NCBI GenBank assembly: GCA_045616445.1
Contig: JAZLGR010000021.1
Coordinates: forward strand, 26,750 to 90,749
Direction of reading: 5' to 3'
Length of the DNA stretch: 64,000 nt
From: Fimousia sp045616445
Lineage (GTDB): Bacteria; Bacillota; Clostridia; Lachnospirales; Lachnospiraceae
Below, piece by piece: positions 53,533 to 61,754 of the stretch (the stretch's first letter is position 1; every line of letters begins with the position of its first letter). The notes under the pieces are model-generated. The model was not told the DNA's origin. It saw only the letters and a program-made list of their open reading frames with translations, and searched no databases. A program made the position numbers and the translations under genes.

Positions 53533-54441
53533 ATGAGATACGCAGTTGCAATTGATATCGGCGGCACCAATACCCGCGTTGCATGCATTGACGAAAACTA
53601 CAATTTGATCAAACGTGAGCAGTTTGCTACAAATCCCGTGGATCCAGAGGAAACCTTGGGGAAGATTGCGACTGTGATTCGAGCATTCGATGTGGAGGTT
53701 ACCGGCATCGGCATGTCCTGTCCGGGACCGCTTGACCTCATCAATGGCGTGGTTCTGACACCACCCAATCTGACTGCCGGCTGGCACAATTACAATATCA
53801 CTGAGCATTTAAGCGAAAAAACCGGCCTTCCGGTATATCTTGACAATGATGCCAACTTGGCAGCGCTTGCCGAAGCAACCGTTGGGGAAGGAAAGGACTA
53901 TCGATTTGTTCAGTTCCTGACGATTTCTACCGGTCTTGGCGCTGGATTTGTCATCGACCGCAACATCTATCTTGGTGCCCATGGCTTTGCCAATGAGGTT
54001 GCCAACTCCATCATGATGCAGGACGGCCCGCAGCATGGCTCCATTCTTCCAGGTGGAATTGAAGCAATTTCCAGTGGAACCGCAATTATTGAACGTGCGA
54101 AAAAAGCAGGCCTTAGTGTAGCGCATGCAGGAGAAGTGAATGATCTTGCTTTGGCAGGCAATGAAGCTGCAAAACAGATCATGGATGATGCCAAGACATA
54201 TCTTGCCAACTTCATCGCATTCATCTATGCCTTTGCAGATCCGGAAATCGTGATTTTAGGCGGTTCAGTGGCATTGAAGATTGATGGTTTTGTGGAAGAA
54301 GTAGAAGAATTGGTAAAAACCAAGGTTTATGAGGTGATGGTTCCTCATATTAAGATTAGAAAGTCCACACTGAATGAAGATTCTGGCCTGATTGGGGCAG
54401 CTTGTTTGGTGTTTGGTAGATGGTTTGTGGCAATGATTTAG
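53533..54441 (+). CDS. ROK-family protein (sugar kinase-like), zinc site missing
   Basis: 302 residues. The phosphate loop DIGGTNTR (about 8-15), LDNDANLAALAE near 105, TISTGLGAG near 135 and VILGGSVAL near 250 identify a ROK kinase. The usual GH-plus-three-Cys zinc motif is replaced: NEVANSIMMQDGP and QHGSILPGGIEA contain no Cys, and the GH is AN. It may still bind sugar and ATP, but zinc-free. The start is MRYAVAIDIGG at 53533, with AGGAGAG upstream; the frame from 53482 is longer than needed. Confidence 0.82.
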   Translation: MRYAVAIDIGGTNTRVACIDENYNLIKREQFATNPVDPEETLGKIATVIRAFDVEVTGIGMSCPGPLDLINGVVLTPPNLTAGWHNYNITEHLSEKTGLPVYLDNDANLAALAEATVGEGKDYRFVQFLTISTGLGAGFVIDRNIYLGAHGFANEVANSIMMQDGPQHGSILPGGIEAISSGTAIIERAKKAGLSVAHAGEVNDLALAGNEAAKQIMDDAKTYLANFIAFIYAFADPEIVILGGSVALKIDGFVEEVEELVKTKVYEVMVPHIKIRKSTLNEDSGLIGAACLVFGRWFVAMI

Positions 54442-54742
54442 CGCCTGGCGGCGCTCGCTGGCCGGCTGGCCTCCCATCCATGCCACATTTTCAAGCTTTC
54501 ATTCGTTTAGTGATTACCAAAAAATGAGCAATATCACATCACAGCCGTTCGCAGCCAATAGTGCTATCGAAATTTTTTAGACTATCACAAAAAATGAATT
54601 TTCAAACAAGATGTGATATTCGCCGGCGGCCGGCCCGCCAGCATGTGCCTTTTAGGCACCAAATCGGCGCCCCAGCGCCTCTGCAAGCGCCCCAGCGCCC
54701 TCTGCAAGCGCCCCAGCGCCATCCACCAGCGCCGCCAGGCGC
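54441..54742. repeat. GC-rich repeat island with nested inverted repeats
   Basis: GCGCCTGGCGGCGCT (54441-54455) and its exact complement (54728-54742) bracket the island. Inside, AATATCACATC (54530-54540) pairs exactly with GATGTGATATT (54610-54620). A GCCGGCGGCCGGC block follows at about 54622. Then come three tandem units starting GCGCCCCAGCGCC at 54667, 54687 and 54708 (20, 21 and 21 bases). This is far richer in G+C than the flanking genes. The left end covers the ROK stop codon. Confidence 0.8.
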
Positions 54743-54834
54743 AAAAAAGGCACTATAGCGTCAAAAAAGACCGACGCTCGCGCCGGCCTTCTATTGATCA
54801 TACATTCTGTTGTCTTAGCAGCAACAATCATCCT
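54743..54834. other. Spacer between the GC-rich island and the amidohydrolase stop
   Basis: A-runs (GCAAAAAAGG, TCAAAAAAGACC) and a GCTCGCGCCGGC patch; possibly a weak minus-strand terminator for the amidohydrolase gene. No gene is visible. Confidence 0.35.
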
Positions 54835-56715
54835 CTACTCCCCAAACACAATCTTTCCTTCAAAGAAAGTCTTCACAGGTGCCACCTGCTCAACATCTTC
54901 GATCTCTGCGGTTCTGAGGTTCATATTCAGGATCATCACGTCAGCTTTCTTGCCAACTTCAATTGTACCGATTTCTTTGTCCAGACCGATGGTCTTAGCA
55001 CCATTGATGGTTGCTGCCTGAAGAGTCTGGTCAAGGCTTAATGCTTCCTTCATATCCTTTAATGGCCCGATCAGCTGTGTATCCACGTTGTCCTCTGGAA
55101 GCTGGGAGAGGCTTGTGTCTGTGGAACGAATATAGTAATCTTCGTAGCCTTCATACCATAAATCGTAGATTTTCTGAGGAAGGGTACGAGTCTGTGCGCT
55201 GTAGAAGAGCCAGCCCATGTTAGGCTGAGTTACAACATAGTCGCTGTGGAAGGACACATTGATGCCCTTTTCGAATAAGCTTGCCATTGGATACTGTGTA
55301 TCAAGCGCTTCCTGGCTGCTCATCATTGGCAGATAGACATCCCAGTAATAGTCGTCCATAACTGCCCAGTAAGGTGCAACGATGGCGCTGACGCCGTATT
55401 CTGCCATACGGTCACGGTCAGCTTCATTGATGAACTGGCAGTGTGCGAAGCATACGCGTCCGTCCTTTAATTCTGGATATTTTTCTGCTGCAATTTCCAG
55501 CTGATCCAGTGCAAATGTTGCTGCCGCATCCCCAATCTGATGAATATGTACGTTCAGGTCGTGTTCTGCGCCAAATTCCATGACTTTTTCCATCATTTCG
55601 GCTTTGCCGGCCCAGATGTTGTTGCTTTCGATGTCTTCATTCTCGAGGACACCCTTCGCGTACATGCCCTCGCCCATATAAGCAGTTTCCTGTTCGAGTA
55701 CCTGGTCTGACATCATCTTGATGGTTGTAATCTGGAAGTATTCAGTCTTGCAAAGCTCTTTTGCCATATCAAGCTTTTTCAGCATGTAAGCTTCACATTC
55801 TTCGTAATCTTTAAAGTCGTAAGGCTGCACCCAGAAGGAGCTGCGGATGCGGCATGTTAACTTGCCTTCATCTGCCAGTTCGGAAAGTGCAGTAAAGTAG
55901 TTTTCTGCGGTAACATCGCCCATGTTTAAGATACCGGCATCGAATACACTTGTGATACCGAGACTTGCGAACCAATTCTGCTGTTCTAAGATAGCTTCCT
56001 TGCACTGTTCTACTGTGTAGTCAGGTTTTAACTTGCTGATTAAGTTAGAAGCAGCTTCCTTGAGGTGGCCAGTTGGCTCCCCATTTTTATCAACGATGAT
56101 ACGACCGCCGTTTTTCTTGTAGTTTCTGTTGTATTCAGCGGCAAATGCTTTGTCCACCCCTGCTGCTTCTAAGGCTTTACTGTTGACCCAGTAGGAATGT
56201 CCGTCCGCATCCTGAAGCATCATTGGTTTGTCCGGGCATACCTCATCGAGCACGTCTTTGGTTGGGCTGCCTTTCTTGAATACAGATACCATCCAGCCGG
56301 CACCTGCGTACACGTCCAAATCGTCATGTTCTTTGACGAAATCAGAGATGATGTCCTGCATTTCCTTCACGCTGATAATGTCAGCTAAGTTGATCTCATA
56401 CTTTGCCTGGATGGCAGTGGAGAAGTGAAGGTGGCTGTCTGTCATGGTTGGCATGATGGTGTTGCCTTCTGCATCGATGACTTCAGAGTCGTCTTTTTTG
56501 TATTCCATGGCTTCTTCATCAGAGCCTGCAAATACGATTTTGCCGTCCTGCATAACGATTGCTGTTGCGTCTTTCACGTCAGTTTCTGCAATCTGTTCCA
56601 CCGCACCATTGACGATGATGGTGGCAGGATCATTGGCCTCGGAGGTAGAGCTGCAGCCTGTCAGCAAGGACAGTGCACATACGACCACCAGAAGCAGAGA
56701 AAGAAATTTCTTCAT
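54835..56715 (-). CDS. YtcJ-like amidohydrolase lipoprotein
   Basis: 626 residues. A lipoprotein signal (basic start, hydrophobic core, LLTGC at about 17-21) anchors it outside the membrane. It is followed by the amidohydrolase fold: DSHLHFS near 93 (HxH metal ligands), HIHQIGDAA near 390, FAHCQF near 425, SFHSDY near 510. YtcJ-type amidohydrolases are mostly cytoplasmic, so the lipoprotein anchor is notable. The substrate is unknown. The ribosome site is AAAGGGG. Confidence 0.9.
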   Translation of the reverse strand: MKKFLSLLLVVVCALSLLTGCSSTSEANDPATIIVNGAVEQIAETDVKDATAIVMQDGKIVFAGSDEEAMEYKKDDSEVIDAEGNTIMPTMTDSHLHFSTAIQAKYEINLADIISVKEMQDIISDFVKEHDDLDVYAGAGWMVSVFKKGSPTKDVLDEVCPDKPMMLQDADGHSYWVNSKALEAAGVDKAFAAEYNRNYKKNGGRIIVDKNGEPTGHLKEAASNLISKLKPDYTVEQCKEAILEQQNWFASLGITSVFDAGILNMGDVTAENYFTALSELADEGKLTCRIRSSFWVQPYDFKDYEECEAYMLKKLDMAKELCKTEYFQITTIKMMSDQVLEQETAYMGEGMYAKGVLENEDIESNNIWAGKAEMMEKVMEFGAEHDLNVHIHQIGDAAATFALDQLEIAAEKYPELKDGRVCFAHCQFINEADRDRMAEYGVSAIVAPYWAVMDDYYWDVYLPMMSSQEALDTQYPMASLFEKGINVSFHSDYVVTQPNMGWLFYSAQTRTLPQKIYDLWYEGYEDYYIRSTDTSLSQLPEDNVDTQLIGPLKDMKEALSLDQTLQAATINGAKTIGLDKEIGTIEVGKKADVMILNMNLRTAEIEDVEQVAPVKTFFEGKIVFGE

Positions 56716-56826
56716 AATTTTATCCCCTTTCTATTATTATCGAGTTGTAAAAATCACAAAATCTATCATACCATAGATGGAAGCTATGATACAATAGAAG
56801 AAGTGAATCAACGAGGAGAAATTACT

Positions 56827-57612
56827 ATGATAATTAAACATAATTTTTATATGAAGAACTTACAGAGGGGTCGTGAGATCACCGTATATGTGCCCGACGA
56901 CTACCAGACCTCCGGCAAATGTTATCCTGTCATGTACATCAACGATGGCCAGAATGCTTTCTTCGACGATCAGGCCTATTCTGGTGTGAGCTGGGGATTC
57001 CTTGATTTTGCAAGATGGAAGAATCTGGATCTGATTATGGTGGCCATTCCCTGCAATTTTGCGCCGGGGATGAGGGAAAGTGAGTACGGTCCATGGCTTA
57101 CCGACAAGTTTGTGACCATTATGGAGATGGGCCGCATGGAGCCTGGCATCGGCGGTGAGGGCCAGGAGTACATCGATTTCTTACGATATGAACTGAAGCC
57201 GTTCATTGATGCCAGATATCCGACGAATCCGGAGGATACAGCCATGGTGGGAAGTTCCGCCGGCGGCAATATCACCCTCTATGCAGCACTTAGCTGCCCG
57301 GAAACATTTGGCAAATGTGCCGCTCTCTCCTGCGCAATCTGGTACTATCCAAAGCAGTTTAAAGCTTTGGCGCGCCAGGCGGACCTGCGTCCGCTCACTT
57401 GCCTCTATATGGACCTTGGAAGTAATGAAGGCAATGGCAATGTGGCAATCAGCAACCTGTACCGATTCGATAATCAGCAGATCTTTGATATCCTGAAAGA
57501 GAAGGAAGGGACAGAGAAGGTGCATACGAAGGTCTATGAGGGCGCTATCCACAGTGAAGCTGAGTGGAGAAAGCGCGTGCCGGTATTCATGAACCTGTTT
57601 TACAATGTATAA
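56827..57612 (+). CDS. Esterase-D/enterochelin-esterase-like alpha/beta hydrolase
   Basis: 261 residues. VMYINDGQNAFFDD near 40 and the nucleophile elbow MVGSSAGGNI near 140 match the putative esterase family (PF00756-type), with His in EGAIHSEAEW near 240. It is probably cytoplasmic, with no signal peptide at this start. The start is ATG 56827 after GAGGAG. The long upstream frame from 56425 overlaps the amidohydrolase gene on the other strand and is not used. Confidence 0.87.
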   Translation: MIIKHNFYMKNLQRGREITVYVPDDYQTSGKCYPVMYINDGQNAFFDDQAYSGVSWGFLDFARWKNLDLIMVAIPCNFAPGMRESEYGPWLTDKFVTIMEMGRMEPGIGGEGQEYIDFLRYELKPFIDARYPTNPEDTAMVGSSAGGNITLYAALSCPETFGKCAALSCAIWYYPKQFKALARQADLRPLTCLYMDLGSNEGNGNVAISNLYRFDNQQIFDILKEKEGTEKVHTKVYEGAIHSEAEWRKRVPVFMNLFYNV

Positions 57613-57631
57613 GATGTGAAAACACTGAAAG

Positions 57632-57666
57632 AAAAAAGGACTGAGATATAAATCTCGGTCCTTTTT
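57632..57666. terminator. Bidirectional terminator
   Basis: AGGACTGAGAT and ATCTCGGTCCT form an 11-bp stem (one G-T) with ATAA loop, A-run before and T-run after, between convergent genes. Confidence 0.88.
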
Positions 57667-57695
57667 CTTATGTGGATTATTGTATATGGATGCAG

Positions 57696-58184
57696 TTATT
57701 TGAAATTAAAATTCCAAATAAACTTATCACTGGTTACGATTTCCGTCACCTTGATAATCTTCTTGTTCTTTACGTGGATGATCACGCCAAAGACGCGATG
57801 CTTCTTCTTCATCGTCGCTATGTCATCCTTAAGCTTACTATAGCTCTTCTTATCGCCGCCAGACCCCAGTGACTGGTTCAGATAAAGCTTGTTCCACTTG
57901 CACTTCTTGTCAAGGGTATAAGAGACGGACTTGTCTTTTGTAATCTTCCACTTATATTTATTAATCTTCTTGTTCCCAGTGTAGTCTGCCTTGGCCATGC
58001 GGTTCTTGCAGTTCATGGTGAACTTGTAGGTATTCTTCTTAACTTTCTTCTTGCTGATGGACTGCACAGATGCAGAATAGAACATGGTAGTCGTTGCAGC
58101 ACTCGTGTCTGTGATTGTGAAGCTACTAAACAGGAATGCAAAACAAAGTACCATACTAAAGATTGGTTTAATGAATTTTTTCAT
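57696..58184 (-). CDS. Small secreted Lys-rich protein
   Basis: 162 residues. A signal peptide (FIKPIFSMVLCFAFLFSSF core, likely cleavage near TSA at 29) precedes a very basic mature domain with many Lys, Asn, Tyr and Trp and no Cys. It may bind the anionic wall. No family is recognised. ATG 58184 has GAAGGA upstream; an in-frame ATG nine bases earlier is too close to it. It shares a convergent terminator with the esterase. Confidence 0.68.
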   Translation of the reverse strand: MKKFIKPIFSMVLCFAFLFSSFTITDTSAATTTMFYSASVQSISKKKVKKNTYKFTMNCKNRMAKADYTGNKKINKYKWKITKDKSVSYTLDKKCKWNKLYLNQSLGSGGDKKSYSKLKDDIATMKKKHRVFGVIIHVKNKKIIKVTEIVTSDKFIWNFNFK

Positions 58185-58390
58185 GCTAATCATCCTTCAC
58201 TTATTGATATGATTAGTATAACACATTTGTAATAAATATGAACATTTTATTAATACAAATGAATAAATTCCTTCATTTTAGACCCTATACCATCCACCCC
58301 AATTTTGTTTTTTGTAGCAAAATAGTATATAATATATGTAACAAAAGATGGAAAAAATTACAAGTATTATTATAATCTGGAGGATAAAGC

Positions 58391-59431
58391 ATGGGTCGAT
58401 TCGGTAAAAATAAGTTTATCGTCATAGTGATGATTCTGGTGGTTCTGATGATTCTCGAATGTATCACGTCCTTCAGCTCGAACAGGACCATGCTATTTTG
58501 GCCATGGAAAGCGAAAAAACAGGAACAGCAGCAGGTTCAGGAAGAGGCAACAACGGAATATCAGCGTATCCTCACCGATGTCCGTGGGCCGCTTAAAAGC
58601 GATGCATATACCAAGGAAGAAAAATACCGTATCATCATTGATATGTTAATAGATTATGCTCATTATCGTGAAACAGGCAATTATAGTACCTCCACAAGGT
58701 TTATGGATGAGTACCGGGAGAATCGTGATGCCTGTATTGCTTATCTGACTGAGACAGGCAACGAAACATTTGCCCGAAGCTGCATGGATCACTATGATTG
58801 GGTCAGACGATTATATCGTGATCTGTTCGTGGATGAGGGACGATATGATGGTATCATCGTCGATGATATCTATATGCATGACACAGTCCGCAAGGATGTG
58901 GAAGTGGATGAGCGTAGTCTGTTCTACATCGCTTACAAGGACGAGATGAAGGAGCAGGAACGGCTCTTTGCCCAACACGCCCTTGAGAAGGTCATGAAAG
59001 AAGATAACTATATTCCGGATCTTGATTATGAACTGAATCGTAATCTGTCACTGCTTAAAACCATGTTAAAGTACTCTCCATGGTGCTTAGATGATCCTAA
59101 ATTCCGTAAAGAGATCAAGGGATATCTGAAAAAATATAAAAAGCAGTACAAAAAGCTCAATGATGATTATGAGAAGAAATTTGAAGATGTAGACGACGAG
59201 GATGACGATGGAATCAAAGGGCATGGATATGGTTCAGTCGGTGGCAACATCCGGGACAACTCCTCAAAGAAGAGTACAGCAAAGAAGAAATCAAATAAGA
59301 AATATAACAAGCGGGATCCGGAAGACTATGATAAGGAAGGATTCTACGAAGATCACAGAGACATCTATGATAATTATGATGACGCAGCAGATGACTTTGA
59401 CGATGATGAGGATTATTGGGATGACTACTAA
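58391..59431 (+). CDS. Membrane-anchored protein with acidic C-terminal tail
   Basis: 346 residues. There is one N-terminal membrane helix (about 8-27), then a helical, charged core (about 50-255), a Lys/Asn-rich stretch, and a tail made largely of Asp, Tyr and Glu ending DYWDDY. The core is not a family I recognise. The acidic tail might bind cations or basic partners. GGAGG precedes the start. It overlaps the next Nudix gene by 11 bases. Confidence 0.7.
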   Translation: MGRFGKNKFIVIVMILVVLMILECITSFSSNRTMLFWPWKAKKQEQQQVQEEATTEYQRILTDVRGPLKSDAYTKEEKYRIIIDMLIDYAHYRETGNYSTSTRFMDEYRENRDACIAYLTETGNETFARSCMDHYDWVRRLYRDLFVDEGRYDGIIVDDIYMHDTVRKDVEVDERSLFYIAYKDEMKEQERLFAQHALEKVMKEDNYIPDLDYELNRNLSLLKTMLKYSPWCLDDPKFRKEIKGYLKKYKKQYKKLNDDYEKKFEDVDDEDDDGIKGHGYGSVGGNIRDNSSKKSTAKKKSNKKYNKRDPEDYDKEGFYEDHRDIYDNYDDAADDFDDDEDYWDDY

Positions 59432-59831
59432 TAGGAAATTGATTGATAAAATCGCATGGATCTACACGAAGGAAGGCAGAATCCTGAGCACCAGATCCAA
59501 AGGCAAGGACAAATATTATATTCCAGGGGGCAAGCGTGAGCAGGGCGAGAGCGATCTGCAGACGCTGGCGCGTGAGATTAAAGAGGAGCTCAGTGTTGCC
59601 ATCTTAGAACCAACAGTTTCCTATCTGGGCACCTATCAGGCGCAGGCACATGGCCACGCAGAAGGAATCCTTGTGCAGATGACCTGCTACACCGCCGAGT
59701 ATGAAGGCGAACTGAAGGCCGACTCCGAGATCGCAGAGATTGTGTGGCTCACAACGGAAGATATGGAAGATATCTCACCTGTGGATCAGATTATATTCGC
59801 TGATCTGCATGAGAAGGGGATGATCTGGTAG
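59421..59831 (+). CDS. Nudix hydrolase, small MutT-like
   Basis: 136 residues. IAWIYTKEGRILSTRSKGKD and the Nudix box GGKREQGESDLQTL then AREIKEELSV (about 37-60) match small MutT-type enzymes. The start is ATG 59421, inside the end of the previous gene (a weak GAGG site), so it depends on translational coupling; the longer upstream frame is only the other reading of the acidic-tail gene. Confidence 0.85.
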   Translation: MTTNRKLIDKIAWIYTKEGRILSTRSKGKDKYYIPGGKREQGESDLQTLAREIKEELSVAILEPTVSYLGTYQAQAHGHAEGILVQMTCYTAEYEGELKADSEIAEIVWLTTEDMEDISPVDQIIFADLHEKGMIW

Positions 59832-60298
59832 GGATGTGTGAGAGGAACAATTTCGAGTAGGAACTGTAAAAAAATGGTAAAAATTCATGCGATATATTTC
59901 TGTTGAATGGGAGGAAAAATGGACAGTGGTTTGACGTACAATACATACAACAGGTAAGGACATCAGTAAAAGATGTTGCCTGAAGAATATGAATAAGCAG
60001 CTGGAATCTACCTTTCTTGATATAGTGATTAAGTTGTTGTTGTTTTGTTTTGTGTTTTTGTCATGACCAGCTGCTTGTATTCATAAGTAAACAATGGAAC
60101 AGTTGCCTTATTATTAATCTGGAATTCTCCAATCCAGGTGCCTTATTGATTTGCTACGATGGTAACTGTTCCTTGTTATTGTAGAATTGTATTACACTGA
60201 AATCGGATGGATTAGAACCCATAATATTACAACCATTGATTTGGAAATTGGAGAAGTAACCAAAGAATATCATTTTAGTAATTAGGAGGAACGTTGTT
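59832..60298. other. Intergenic region with two nested inverted repeats
   Basis: ATGAATAAGCAGCTGG (59989-60004) pairs with CCAGCTGCTTGTATTCAT (60067-60084) across a T/G-rich loop. Right after it, AAACAATGGAACAGTTGCC (60089-60107) pairs with GGTAACTGTTCCTTGTTAT (60161-60179), and a small CTGGA/TCCAG hairpin lies inside. No ORF with a ribosome site appears until 60299. It may be a structured RNA or a small non-coding element. Confidence 0.6.
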
Positions 60299-60529
60299 AT
60301 GTTTGATTTTGATGAAATGGCTGGATTTTTCCTTACTGAAAGTGAAAGATACCGCGATGAATTAATCAGAGAATTTAAAAGAGTCATCGATCGTGGCTGC
60401 AATCCAAACGATGACGATGTGCAGGAAGAGATATTCCGTAAAGTCAGATGTGATCTGAGTGATCTTTCCAACTATGATCAAAGGGTGCTTAAGCAGGAGA
60501 TTGAAAGATATTGTAGGAGAAGATGGTAA
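60299..60529 (+). CDS. Small acidic-basic protein, 76 residues
   Basis: A strong TTAGGAGGAA site sits 8 bases before ATG 60299. The protein is helical and highly charged (FKRVIDRGCNPNDDDVQEE), ending RRRW, with one internal Cys. No membrane segment or known domain. It stands alone between two repeat-rich intergenic regions, with a terminator 75 bases after it. Confidence 0.6.
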   Translation: MFDFDEMAGFFLTESERYRDELIREFKRVIDRGCNPNDDDVQEEIFRKVRCDLSDLSNYDQRVLKQEIERYCRRRW

Positions 60530-60604
60530 TCTGAAAGAAATTAAGGAAGAAGAATCTGACAGAGCATTGTTAATTTCTGCAACTGGAGCACATGGTATAT
60601 TATA

Positions 60605-60654
60605 GACAGGACGAAAAATGGCTTAAAATAAGGCTTTTTCGGACCTGTCTTTTC
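60605..60654 (+). terminator. Terminator
   Basis: GACAGG and CCTGTC, with an inner CGAAAAA/TTTTTCG extension, make a long stem followed by TTTTC. It is probably the end of the small-protein transcript. Confidence 0.75.
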
Positions 60655-60785
60655 TATTGGAACAGCGCAAAGGCTATTCCTAATGCACTGGATGCCGAGT
60701 GCGGGTAAACGTGGCATAGTATGATGATAGATGGCAATCAGTATTATTGAGATAAGAGGTGATTAAGAATTTTGAAGAGGGGAGG

Positions 60786-60812
60786 GACTTTCGGTCATTT
60801 TTGCCCGAAAGT
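60786..60812. repeat. ACTTTCG hairpin, copy upstream of the dinD module
   Basis: ACTTTCGG and CCGAAAGT are exact complements with a 10-base loop. A related hairpin with the same ends, including the following TAT and GG, lies at 62651-62677 just past dinD, so the pair brackets the module. Confidence 0.55.
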
Positions 60813-60862
60813 ATAGGAGTCTATCCTTGTAAGGAACAGAATATTATGAAAACAAAATACGT

Positions 60863-60976
60863 AATGACCAAAACGGCAAAAAAAATGAAAAATGCCATTA
60901 TAGTATTGCTGATTATGGTGAGGATTTGGTATAATATAAATGACCAAAACGGCAAAAAAATGAAAAGTTGCCGTTA
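60863..60976 (+). promoter_or_regulatory. Promoter bracketed by two copies of an inverted-repeat operator
   Basis: The 38-base unit AATGACCAAAACGGC... at 60863-60900 is repeated at 60939-60976 with few changes. Each copy contains AACGGCA facing TGCCRTT; the second is a perfect 8-bp dyad (60948-60955 with 60968-60975). TATAAT (60930-60935) lies between them, with TTGCTG as a weak -35. The downstream copy covers the start of the transcript just before the ribosome site. This is the layout of an autorepressed toxin-antitoxin-like operon. Confidence 0.65.
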
Positions 60977-60991
60977 GATCGGAGGCGAAAT

Positions 60992-61729
60992 ATGAAAGAT
61001 TATATGCTTCAGGATAAAATGCCTGACCACGCTATTACTCGACAGGATATTTTTGAATTGGTACGGGAGAGCAATCCTGCTTTTCGTGAAGGACAGATGA
61101 AGAGACTTCTGGCTTATATGATCGCAACTTCAAAGATAGAGCATGTTGGACGAAATAAATATAGAAAAATCACTGAGGCAGCAAATACAGTGAGATATGA
61201 AAATCATTATTCTGAGAATGCTCAGATTATAATTTCTATCATGCAAAAGGAATTTCCATTAGTAGAATATAGAATCTGGGAACTATCTTGGTTGAATGAA
61301 TTTGTAAATCATCAACTTCCTCGTAATTACATCTTCCTTGAGGTAGAAAAGGATGGATGTGAATTTATCTTTGAAAGAATCATAACTGAGTTCGAAGGCA
61401 AAGTGTTACTAAGACCAAACCAGGATCAGATTCTGCGATATGGGGTTGATAATAGCATTATTATCGATCGTTTGATAAGTGAAGCTCCTAAAGGTACGCC
61501 TGAACAGTTCAATCTGATGTTGGAAAAACTAATCGTTGATTTGTTTGCCAATAAGAGACTTAAGGCAATGCTTTCTCTTGGGGATTATCCGAGAGCTTTG
61601 GAAACAATCTTTACAATGTATGAAGTAAATCAGATAAAGATGTTTCGGTATGCTAGACGTAGGAATAAAGAGCAAGAGTTACGTGAATTTCTAAAATGCA
61701 AAACAAATGTAGACTTGAAGGTGGGCTAA
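60992..61729 (+). CDS. Winged-helix protein, AbiEi-like arrangement
   Basis: 245 residues. The N-terminal winged helix (ITRQDIFELVRESNPAFREG through KIEHVGRNKYRK, about 11-59) is like that of AbiEi-type antitoxins and related DUF families, followed by a longer domain of unknown role. It probably binds the paired operators at its promoter. ATG 60992 follows GGAGG; the frame from 60968 begins before that site. dinD follows after 25 bases. No AbiEii-type nucleotidyltransferase is present, so calling it AbiEi is tentative. Confidence 0.6.
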   Translation: MKDYMLQDKMPDHAITRQDIFELVRESNPAFREGQMKRLLAYMIATSKIEHVGRNKYRKITEAANTVRYENHYSENAQIIISIMQKEFPLVEYRIWELSWLNEFVNHQLPRNYIFLEVEKDGCEFIFERIITEFEGKVLLRPNQDQILRYGVDNSIIIDRLISEAPKGTPEQFNLMLEKLIVDLFANKRLKAMLSLGDYPRALETIFTMYEVNQIKMFRYARRRNKEQELREFLKCKTNVDLKVG

Positions 61730-61754
61730 TATATGAGATATGGAGGATACTTTG

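Larger units (their letters stand above)
60530..60862. other. Intergenic region before the winged-helix/dinD pair
   Basis: It contains the terminator at 60605-60654 and the ACTTTCGG/CCGAAAGT hairpin at 60786-60812. The rest shows no convincing gene; a weak possible reading frame through 60846-60977 would cover the operators and promoter. Confidence 0.5.

Noticed and set aside
54667..54728. Possible CRISPR-like array
   Set aside because: Units are adjacent without unique spacers and only three in number; no cas genes are present.
54561..54758. Pro/Ala-rich frame with APQR-type repeats
   Set aside because: It is a by-product of the GC-rich 21-bp units; no ribosome site.
60759..60977. 72-codon frame before the winged-helix gene
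   Set aside because: It runs through the hairpin, both operator copies and the promoter; its ending repeats the operator sequence.
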